Made by a program: the position numbers and the translations under genes. A stretch of 13,556 nucleotides of DNA from assembly GCA_012027055.1 (NCBI GenBank), contig VEPF01000074.1, positions 1-13,556 of the forward strand, read 5' to 3'. The notes under the pieces were generated by a model, which was not told where the DNA came from, did not search any database, and worked only from the letters and a program-made list of their open reading frames with translations. This document shows positions 1 through 5,898 of this stretch, one piece after another. Numbering within the stretch: the stretch's first letter is position 1; every line of letters begins with the position of its first letter. The DNA comes from Gemmatimonadota bacterium (lineage in GTDB: Bacteria > Gemmatimonadota > Gemmatimonadetes > Longimicrobiales > RSA9).

Positions 1-524
1 CGACGGGACGGCACGACCGGAGCGGGCCGGCGCGCCGGCCGGGCCGCCTGGATCGGGATCGGGCCCTGGCCGCGCGCGCCCACGTTGGTATCGCCGAACT
101 CGCCGGGCGCCCGATCACCACGCTCTCGGGCGGGCAGCGGCAGCGCATGCTCATCGCCCGCGCGCTCGTGGGCGAGCCCAACCTGCTCGTCCTCGATGAG
201 CCCACCACCGGCATGGACCTCTTCGCCACCGCCCAGATCCTCGGCCTGGTGCGCGCGCTCCATGAACAGGATGGTTTGACCGTGCTAATGGTCAGCCACG
301 CGCTCAATGAGGTCGCAAACTACGTCGAGCGCATCGCGCTGGTCGTGCCGCAGGGTTTCCGCATCGGCACCGTGGACGAAATCCTCACCGAGCCGGCCCT
401 CACCGGGATGTACGGCGTGCCGGTCGATGTGGACTCGCTCAACGGCCACCGCGTGGTGGTCGTGCGGCGCGCCAATGCGGGCGTGACGTCGTCCGCGGCA
501 CGGAAAGGGGCGGAGCGTGTTTGA
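1..524 (+). CDS. Metal-type ABC transporter ATP-binding protein, 5'-truncated by window edge
   Basis: C-terminal part of an ABC ATPase that powers metal uptake (zinc/manganese, ABC-3 class) together with the permease encoded next. The frame is open from the first complete codon at position 3. In order it shows the ABC signature LSGGQRQR (123-146), Walker B with LLVLDEPTTGMD (about 183-218), and the H-loop VSHAL (about 292-306). The Walker A loop and Q-loop lie outside the window, so the true start is not visible. The last codons overlap the permease start by 8 bp (517-524), typical of translationally coupled partners. Assignment to a metal importer rests mainly on the permease; the ATPase alone could not separate zinc, manganese or iron. 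The substrate-binding protein is not in view and may lie upstream. Confidence 0.9.
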   Translation, partial: TGRHDRSGPARRPGRLDRDRALAARAHVGIAELAGRPITTLSGGQRQRMLIARALVGEPNLLVLDEPTTGMDLFATAQILGLVRALHEQDGLTVLMVSHALNEVANYVERIALVVPQGFRIGTVDEILTEPALTGMYGVPVDVDSLNGHRVVVVRRANAGVTSSAARKGAERV

Positions 525-1350
525 TGCGGTGCTGCTCTTCCGGGAAGCGCTCTGCGGCACGCTCGTGATCGCGCTCACCTGCGGCGTGCTCGGGGTCTAC
601 GTGGTGCTGCGGCGCATCGTCTTCGTGGGCGCGGCGCTCGCCGAGCTGTCATCCATGGGCGTGGCCCTCGGCCTGTGGCTGACCGGCCTGGGCTGGGCGG
701 CCGGCATTGCCACGCACCCGCTGCTCCTTTCCGTGCTCGTGACTATGGCAGGGGTGCTCTTCTTCGCGTTCGGCGGGACCCGCGCCCGGATCCCGCCCGA
801 CGCGGTGATCGGCGTGGTCTACGCGGCCGCCGGGGCCATCGGCATCCTGCTCATCGCCAAGGCGGTGGCCGGAGAGGCGCATGACGTCTTCCTGTCCGGG
901 AATATCCTGGGGATCACGCGTGCGGATACGCTGACGCTGCTTGCGGTCTGCCTGCCCGTGCTGCTGCTGCACGCCATCTTCTACAAGGAATTCCTGTTCG
1001 TTTCCTTCGACCCGGAGACCGCGCTCACGCTCGGATATCGCGTGCGCGCCTGGAACCTGCTCCTCTACTTCACCATCGGGATCGTCATCGCCTTCGCCAT
1101 GCAGCTCGCGGGCGTGCTGCTCGTCTTCAACTTCCTGGTGCTCCCCGCCGTGACCGGCTTGCTGCTGTCGCACGACATGCGCGGCGCCTTCGGCTGGGCC
1201 ATTGCCAGCGCCCTGACCGCCAGCACCATCGGCTTCACGCTCTCCATCCCCTTCGATCTTCCTTCCTCCCCGGCCATCATCGCGGCCTCCGCCACCCTCC
1301 TGCTCATCGCCTGGACCGCCCAGGCGCTGCGCCGCGCTGCCGCACCCTGA
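517..1350 (+). CDS. Metal ABC transporter permease (ABC-3 / ZnuB-like)
   Basis: Inner-membrane permease of 277 residues, the usual size for the ABC-3 family that imports Zn, Mn or Fe with a periplasmic binding protein. It is hydrophobic throughout, with about eight predicted membrane segments. The N-terminal segment GVYVVLRRIVFVGAALAE corresponds to the conserved region that reads LIGDALSH in ZnuB, here in a variant form. The mid-protein stretch AGEAHDVFLSGNILGIT and the late segment FNFLVLPAVTGLLL fit the family. The GTG start is favoured because a purine-rich AAAGGGGCGGAG stretch lies just upstream and the start overlaps the end of the ATPase gene. It ends 15 bp before the convergent csoR-like gene. 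The metal is unknown; the neighbouring CsoR-type sensor is on the other strand and need not regulate it. Confidence 0.9.
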   Translation: MFDAVLLFREALCGTLVIALTCGVLGVYVVLRRIVFVGAALAELSSMGVALGLWLTGLGWAAGIATHPLLLSVLVTMAGVLFFAFGGTRARIPPDAVIGVVYAAAGAIGILLIAKAVAGEAHDVFLSGNILGITRADTLTLLAVCLPVLLLHAIFYKEFLFVSFDPETALTLGYRVRAWNLLLYFTIGIVIAFAMQLAGVLLVFNFLVLPAVTGLLLSHDMRGAFGWAIASALTASTIGFTLSIPFDLPSSPAIIAASATLLLIAWTAQALRRAAAP

Positions 1351-1365
1351 GCCCCGCCCCAACGC

Positions 1366-1719
1366 TCAGCGCACGTGGCGGTACATCAGGTCGATCAGTT
1401 CGTCGTACATCTCCTCCGCCTGCTCGTCGCCCGCCCGGATCGCGCTCGCGGCACAGTGCTTCAGATGGTTGCGCATCAGCTCCCGCCCGACGCTCCGCAA
1501 CGCCTCCTGCACGGACGCGATCTGGGTCATGATCTCCGCGCAGTAACGCTCCTCCGCCACCATGCGCTGCAGGCCCCGCACCTGCCCCTCGATGCGGCGC
1601 AGGCGCTTCACGTTCCGCTCCTTGATCCCCGGATCGACGCCCACCGCGTGACGCACGGCTTCGGCCTCGTCGGTCCCGCAGCCGCAGCTCGACACCTGCG
1701 GCAATTCCTTCATTGCCAT
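1366..1719 (-). CDS. csoR: CsoR/FrmR-family (DUF156) metal-sensing transcriptional repressor
   Basis: All-helical repressor of 117 residues; the family forms tetramers that release DNA when metal or an electrophile binds. The core KRLRRIEGQVRGLQRMV (about 38-54) is the family hallmark. The ligand set reads C60 (in RYCAEI), H85 and C89 (in NHLKHC), i.e. the Cys-His-Cys triad of copper sensors rather than the RcnR nickel or FrmR formaldehyde pattern. An N-terminal extension carries C12 and C14 (CGCG), outside the usual core. The start at 1719 is preceded by GGAGGG (1726-1731) with 6-nt spacing; a second in-frame ATG at 1713 is less well placed. It lies 104 bp downstream of the RtcB gene on the same strand, and a G-tract dyad in that gap is a likely autoregulatory operator. 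No copper ATPase or chaperone is in view, so copper specificity is inferred from residues only. Confidence 0.9.
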   Translation of the reverse strand: MAMKELPQVSSCGCGTDEAEAVRHAVGVDPGIKERNVKRLRRIEGQVRGLQRMVAEERYCAEIMTQIASVQEALRSVGRELMRNHLKHCAASAIRAGDEQAEEMYDELIDLMYRHVR

Positions 1720-1725
1720 GATGTT

Positions 1726-1731
1726 CCCTCC
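1726..1731 (-). promoter_or_regulatory. Ribosome binding site of the CsoR-family gene
   Basis: On the minus strand this reads GGAGGG, 6 nt before the ATG at 1719. It favours that ATG over the one at 1713. Confidence 0.7.
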
Positions 1732-1773
1732 ACCGTTCGGGCACCCGAAGGTAGTGCGATCCAGTCAGCGCGG

Positions 1774-1790
1774 ATAGGCCGGGGGGCTAT
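1774..1790 (-). promoter_or_regulatory. Candidate CsoR-family operator (AT arms around a G6 tract)
   Basis: The plus strand reads ATAGGCCGGGGGGCTAT: inverted ATAG/CTAT arms flank a GC core with six consecutive G, and 6 of 8 positions pair across the dyad. CsoR/RcnR/FrmR regulators are known to bind short AT-rich inverted repeats flanking a G-tract. The site lies 55-71 bp upstream of the csoR-like start, where it could overlap a promoter; a weak TACCTT -10-like hexamer sits at 1748-1753 on the minus strand. The operator assignment is inferred from architecture and position. Confidence 0.45.
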
Positions 1791-1823
1791 GCGATGGGCG
1801 GGCCCGGGACGGCCACCGGTACC

Positions 1824-3062
1824 CTAGTCACGGTAGGGATCGAACTCGTCCTCGCCGGCCATCACCACGACCAGCGGCCGCAGCGTATGCAGCACTTCGA
1901 TCGTGCCCTGCTGCGCCGCCAGCACATCCGGCAGCCGCCTGTAGACGTGCGGGCTTTCATCGGGACCACCTCCACGGCGTACCACCCCTTTGCGCCGCAG
2001 CCACGCCGTCATCATCTCCCGGGTGATGGCGCCCGGCTTCAGTACTTCGCCGGTACGGCGGCGACGCTTGCCGGCCGCCGCCGTGCGGCTCATCACCCGT
2101 CCCGCTCCGTGCACGGTCGAATAGAGCGCCTCCTGCTGCAGCTGCTCGACCGCGGGATCCAGCCCCGGCAGCGTCCCCCGGACGATCACCGCGTCATCGC
2201 CCATGGAGCCGCCTACGAAACCCTGCTGGCCCGGGAACGCGGGCGTGGCACCCTTCCGCACCACGATCAGGTCCTCGCCGCCGTGGCGTTCCTGCCAGGC
2301 GTAGTTGTGATGGTTGTGGACCAGCTCCAGCTCCTTCCCGCCCAGCAGGGCCACCACCCGCCTGGCTACCCACTCCCGGCCGGCATAGGCATAGCGGCCG
2401 GCCAGCAGCATCAACTGCCAGTAGTCCTGGCCCAGCGGCTGCGCCAGGGAGAGCAGTACCTCCCGCTCCGGAACCCGCCGGCCCCACGGTGCGCCCTGGC
2501 CGAGCGCCAGGAATCCCGAGGCCACGGCGTGGCCGAAGCCGCGGGAACCGAAGTGCACTCCCACCCAGATCGATTCCCGTTCGTCCACGAACACGTCGAC
2601 GTAGTGGTTCCCCGACCCCACCGTTCCGAGCTGAGCGCGCGCCTTCTGCCGCAACCCCTCCCGGGCATGTCCGGGAACCGCCTCCCATGCCGGATCCTCA
2701 AAGAGCGGATGGTTCACGGGCGCTTCACCGCTCTCGTTCCGCCGCCCGATCCCGAAGCTCAGCGATTCCTGGATCTCGTCCGCCAGCTCCTCCAGGCGCC
2801 GGTCGGCCCCGCCCGCGTCGGCCAGCCCGGAAAGCCGCAGATCGGTCCGGATCGCGGCATTGCCACATGCGATGTCGAAACCCACGCCCACCACGCTCAC
2901 CCGGCCGCGGTAGGCCGCCACGCCGCCGATCGGCATCACGTAGCCGACGTGCCCATCGGCCATCAGCGCGGCGCGCTCCGCCCCCCGCGCCACCTCCCGG
3001 ATCTGCGCCAGCGTCGCCTGGTCGTGCTCCCCGAATATCTTCATCTCCTCCGCGCCTGCCAC
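1824..3062 (-). CDS. rtcB: RtcB-family RNA ligase (RNA-splicing/repair ligase)
   Basis: GTP- and Mn-dependent ligase that joins 2',3'-cyclic phosphate (or 3'-phosphate) to 5'-OH RNA ends. The 412 residues match the short bacterial RtcB length. Seen in order: ADGHVGYVMPIGGVAAY (35-51), D63 and C66 in GVGFDIACG, N152-H153 in GSGNHYVD, H170 in VGVHFGSRG, H252 in HHNYA, RKGATPAFPG (269-278), and HGAGR with H318, the residue guanylylated in the family. The C-terminus ends LRPLVVVMAGEDEFDPYRD rather than the common terminal VKG. The GTG at 3062 is chosen because GAGGAG lies 6 nt upstream; the ATG at 3044 would have its purine tract abutting the codon. It is divergent from the efflux operon and upstream of the CsoR-type gene. 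No rtcA, rtcR, archease or prfH is nearby, so the cellular role (tRNA repair or stress RNA repair) is open. Confidence 0.95.
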   Translation of the reverse strand: MAGAEEMKIFGEHDQATLAQIREVARGAERAALMADGHVGYVMPIGGVAAYRGRVSVVGVGFDIACGNAAIRTDLRLSGLADAGGADRRLEELADEIQESLSFGIGRRNESGEAPVNHPLFEDPAWEAVPGHAREGLRQKARAQLGTVGSGNHYVDVFVDERESIWVGVHFGSRGFGHAVASGFLALGQGAPWGRRVPEREVLLSLAQPLGQDYWQLMLLAGRYAYAGREWVARRVVALLGGKELELVHNHHNYAWQERHGGEDLIVVRKGATPAFPGQQGFVGGSMGDDAVIVRGTLPGLDPAVEQLQQEALYSTVHGAGRVMSRTAAAGKRRRRTGEVLKPGAITREMMTAWLRRKGVVRRGGGPDESPHVYRRLPDVLAAQQGTIEVLHTLRPLVVVMAGEDEFDPYRD

Positions 3063-3068
3063 ATCGCT

Positions 3069-3074
3069 CTCCTC
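3069..3074 (-). promoter_or_regulatory. Ribosome binding site deciding the RtcB GTG start
   Basis: The minus strand reads GAGGAG with 6 nt before the GTG at 3062. This spacing supports GTG over the downstream ATG at 3044. Confidence 0.7.
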
Positions 3075-3136
3075 AATGATGCTCGCTCAACCACGTTTTC
3101 GCGCGGGTCGCGCGCGCCGCCCGGGCTTGCCCGCTC

Positions 3137-3162
3137 TGCCACTGGCGGCATCGCCACCGGCA
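3137..3162. repeat. Imperfect inverted repeat (9 of 11 pairs, 4-nt loop)
   Basis: Arms TGCCACTGGCG (3137-3147) and CGCCACCGGCA (3152-3162) can pair at 9 of 11 positions around GCAT. A further CTGCCACCGG occurs at 3211-3220, so the GCCACYGG element appears three times in the divergent intergenic region. It could be a regulator site or just GC-rich chance; nothing ties it to a particular protein. Confidence 0.35.
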
Positions 3163-3252
3163 GTTCGGCAACCGCCATTTCATCCCCGTGTGGGTGCGTC
3201 AACGCGCGCACTGCCACCGGTAACCCGCGCCGTCGATTACGAGTAGTCTCTT

Positions 3253-3269
3253 TCTGAACACTGTTCAGA
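3253..3269. promoter_or_regulatory. Perfect 17-bp dyad, candidate TetR operator of the efflux operon
   Basis: TCTGAACACTGTTCAGA is a perfect palindrome with 8-bp arms around one central base. It directly precedes the TolC-like gene, and its last base is the A of the ATG at 3269. TetR-family repressors of efflux operons typically bind short near-perfect dyads over their promoters, and a TetR regulator is the last gene of this operon. I found no second copy in the window. The protein-site pairing is inferred. Confidence 0.65.
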
Positions 3270-4762
3270 TGAGACTGACGATGAAGCCATGGATTGTCGG
3301 TATCGCGCTCGGCGCGATCCTGGTCGGCAGCGGATCGGCCGCGGCGCAGCTGGCGCCGCGGGATACGCTGCGGCTGACCATCACGGAATCGGTGCGGCGG
3401 GCCATGCAGCAGAGCGAGGAGGTGCGAGTCGCGCGGGCGCAGGTGGAGAATGCGTCGGCGCAGGCTCGGTCGGCGCGCTCGGCGCTGCTGCCCCAGGTCT
3501 CGACCTCCCTGGTCTACACCAAGACGCTGCGCTCCGTGTTTTCGAGCGTGGGCAGCTTCTCGCTACCGGACAGCATGAAGTTCGAGCCGGATTCGCTGGC
3601 GTCGGTAGCGGACCGGCTGCGGTACCTCGAGGACAAGACTCCCGACGCCGCCTTCGGTGCGCTGGGCTCGATGTTCAGCAACCTGCCCTTCGGCCGCGAG
3701 AACGCCTGGACCATGGCGGCGGCGGTGACGCAGCCGTTGTTCGCGGGCGGGCGCATTCTCTACTCGGTGTCGCTGGCCAACAACGCCGCGGATGCGGCCG
3801 AATCGCAGTTGCAGGAGACGACGGCGGACATCGCGTTGCAGGTGCGGCTGGCGTATCTGGGCGCCCGGCTGGCGGGTGAGTCGGTGTCCATCGTGGGCAC
3901 GAGCGTGCAGCTGGCGCGCTCGCACCTCGACCGGGTCAAGCTGCAGCTCGAGACGGGCCGCGCCTCCGAGCTGGACGTGCTGCGCGCCGAGGTGGAGCTG
4001 GAGAACCTGATCCCGCAGGAGATCCAGGCGGAGCAGGGCCATGCGCTGGCGCTGCTCAACCTGAAGCGACTGATCAACGTGCCCAACACGACCGCGCTGA
4101 CTCTGGTCACTTCCCTGGACCCCACGGACCCGGACCTGCCGCCCATCGAAGCGTTGTCCCTGCCGGCAGCGGCGGCGGCGCAGCCGCGGCTCGCGTTACG
4201 CGCGGCCGTGCGTGCGGCGGACGACATGGTGGATCTGCGGCGGGCGCAGGTGAAGGTCGCGCGGGCCGCGTACCTGCCCACGCTCGGGCTGAGCGGCACG
4301 TTCGCGCGGCAGGCCTACCCCCGCGGCATCTGGCCGGAGGGCAACTGGCGCGATGACTGGAACGTGTCGCTGGCGCTTTCCTGGACCTTCTTCCAGGGGC
4401 TGCGCCGCGGTGCCGACCTGGATGCATCGCAGGCCCAGCTGGTCGAGGCCCAGTTGCAGCGCAGCCAGCTGCTCGAGGCGGTGCAGATGGAGTACCAGCA
4501 GGCGGAAGGCGACGTGGTGCGTTCCCGCGCGCAGATCGCCACGGCCGCCACCACGGTGAAGCAGGCGGAGCGGGTCTACGACCTGACCCAGCTGCGGTTC
4601 GACGAGGGCCTGGCCACGCAGCTGGACGTATCGACCGCGCGGCTCGCCCTGCAGCAGGCTCGGCTCAACGCGGCCCGCGCCTATCACGACTTCTACGCGG
4701 CCCTGGCCCGCGCCGAGCGCGCGCTCGGCGTGCCTCCGCGTGATTCCTGGAAAATGCCATGA
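3269..4762 (+). CDS. TolC-family outer membrane efflux channel protein
   Basis: Outer membrane factor of a tripartite efflux pump; trimers form a beta-barrel pore with a long periplasmic helical tunnel. The 497 residues are of usual family length. A Sec signal peptide (KPWIVGIALGAILVGSG) ends at an AAA|Q cleavage site around residue 26. Two OEP repeats follow (about 35-270 and 300-490), each with the Ala/Gln-rich helices of the family; the strand-like segments TQPLFAGGRILY and LALSWTFFQGLRRGADL mark equivalent places in the repeats. Start choice is open: the ATG at 3269 overlaps the operator-like dyad and has no Shine-Dalgarno, while the ATG at 3281 also gives a good signal peptide and leaves the dyad untranslated. 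The stop overlaps the next start (ATGA), so it is the first gene of a four-gene operon. Confidence 0.93.
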   Translation: MRLTMKPWIVGIALGAILVGSGSAAAQLAPRDTLRLTITESVRRAMQQSEEVRVARAQVENASAQARSARSALLPQVSTSLVYTKTLRSVFSSVGSFSLPDSMKFEPDSLASVADRLRYLEDKTPDAAFGALGSMFSNLPFGRENAWTMAAAVTQPLFAGGRILYSVSLANNAADAAESQLQETTADIALQVRLAYLGARLAGESVSIVGTSVQLARSHLDRVKLQLETGRASELDVLRAEVELENLIPQEIQAEQGHALALLNLKRLINVPNTTALTLVTSLDPTDPDLPPIEALSLPAAAAAQPRLALRAAVRAADDMVDLRRAQVKVARAAYLPTLGLSGTFARQAYPRGIWPEGNWRDDWNVSLALSWTFFQGLRRGADLDASQAQLVEAQLQRSQLLEAVQMEYQQAEGDVVRSRAQIATAATTVKQAERVYDLTQLRFDEGLATQLDVSTARLALQQARLNAARAYHDFYAALARAERALGVPPRDSWKMP

Positions 4763-5898
4763 CGAACTCGAAGCTGACATGGACCAGCCGGCGCGCGCGC
4801 GCGGCGGCCGGAATCCTGGGCCTGGCCCTGGCCTCGCTTCCCGGTTGCGGGGGCGGCGCCGAGGAAGCGGCCGCTACCGCGCCCGACCTGATTCTGGACA
4901 GCGGTGACCTCGCGGTGGCCCGCGACACCAGCATGACCGATGCCGTGATCCTCACCGGCACGCTCCAGCCGTATCGCGTCACCGAGGTGCGCGCCCAGGT
5001 GCCCGGCACGCTGGCCGCGCTGCGCGCCGATCGGGGCGACGCGGTGCGCGCCGGGCAGACCCTGGCGGACCTGAACGCGGCTGGCATCACCAGCGCGGCC
5101 GAGGCCGCGCGGGTGGGACTGGCGGCCTCCGAAGCCGGCGAAGCGCTCGCGCGCAAGCAGCTGGATTCGGCCCGCCGGCTGTATGAACGCGGGGCCTTGT
5201 CGGCGATCGAGCTGCAGAGCGCCCAGGCGGGCTACGACGCGGCGGCCGGTCAGCTCGCTGGCGCGCGTGCCCAGCTGGCGGCGGCGGCGGAAGCGGCCGG
5301 CCACGTGCTGGTGGCGGCCCCGTTCGACGGCCGCGTGAGCACGCGGGACGTGAACCTGGGGGAGGCGGTCAACCCCGGGCAGACGCTGTTCACCGTGGTG
5401 GACGCGCGCATCCTGGAGCTGGCCGGGGAGGTTACCGTGCAGACGGCCGCGCGCCTTCGCCCGGGCGCCCGCGTGACCTTCGCGGTCGATGGCTATCCGG
5501 ACGAACAGTTCGCTGGCGAGGTGGCACGCGTGGAACCGGTGGCCGACGAGGCCACTCGCCGGGTCGGCGTCTACCTGCGCGTGCCGAACCAGAGCGGGCG
5601 TCTGCTGGGCGGGGTGTTCGCCACCGGCCGGGTGGACGTGGGCGCCGCGCAGACGGGCGTGACCGTGCCCGCGTCGGCGGTGCGGGGCAGCGGCGACTCG
5701 CTGTACGTCTGGCTCGTGCAGGCTGGCGCGCCCGCGCGGCGCGTGGTCACCGTCCTGCAGCGTGACGATGCCGCGGCGCTCGTGCAGCTGCGCGGCGTCA
5801 GCGCCGGGGACACGGTGATCGTGTCGCCCGGCAACGTCACCGAGGGCACCAGGCTGCAGATCGCCAAACAACCAGCGAGCGCGGGAGGCCAGCCATGA
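4759..5898 (+). CDS. RND efflux periplasmic adaptor (membrane-fusion) lipoprotein
   Basis: Periplasmic adaptor linking the RND pump to the TolC-like channel. A lipoprotein signal ends at C30 (LASLPGC; the Pro at -2 is slightly off the lipobox consensus), followed by a Gly/Ala/Glu linker, so it is probably anchored to the inner membrane by lipid. Domains in order: first lipoyl half (about 73-105, with VPGTLAALRADRGDAVRAGQ), alpha-hairpin (about 110-181, with LDSARRLYERGALSAIELQ), second lipoyl half (about 182-212, APFDGRVSTRDVNLGEAVNPG), beta-barrel (about 215-290) and membrane-proximal domain to the end. Its 379 residues are normal for the AcrA/MexA-like HlyD superfamily. It overlaps the upstream and downstream genes by ATGA junctions, indicating translational coupling. 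Confidence 0.94.
   Translation: MTNSKLTWTSRRARAAAGILGLALASLPGCGGGAEEAAATAPDLILDSGDLAVARDTSMTDAVILTGTLQPYRVTEVRAQVPGTLAALRADRGDAVRAGQTLADLNAAGITSAAEAARVGLAASEAGEALARKQLDSARRLYERGALSAIELQSAQAGYDAAAGQLAGARAQLAAAAEAAGHVLVAAPFDGRVSTRDVNLGEAVNPGQTLFTVVDARILELAGEVTVQTAARLRPGARVTFAVDGYPDEQFAGEVARVEPVADEATRRVGVYLRVPNQSGRLLGGVFATGRVDVGAAQTGVTVPASAVRGSGDSLYVWLVQAGAPARRVVTVLQRDDAAALVQLRGVSAGDTVIVSPGNVTEGTRLQIAKQPASAGGQP

Larger units (their letters stand above)
3063..3252. other. Divergent intergenic region between rtcB and the efflux operon
   Basis: About 190 bp that must hold the promoters of rtcB (leftward) and of the TolC-RND-TetR operon (rightward). I see no convincing -35/-10 pair. A TAGTCT hexamer at 3244-3249 fits a minimal TAnnnT -10 for the rightward operon and would place the transcript start inside the adjacent 17-bp dyad. 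The stretch also holds three GCCACYGG copies, two of them forming an imperfect hairpin. Confidence 0.4.

Noticed and set aside
1347..1369. CTGAGC/GCTCAG inverted repeat spanning the two convergent stop codons as a bidirectional terminator.
   Set aside because: Only 6 bp of stem, an 11-nt loop and no T-tract on either strand; it may arise from the two facing TGA stops.
1794..3257. Long open frame on the plus strand (about 487 codons) antisense to rtcB.
   Set aside because: Its product is low-complexity, rich in Arg, His and Pro, with no recognisable domain; it is a GC-bias shadow of a clear RtcB gene.
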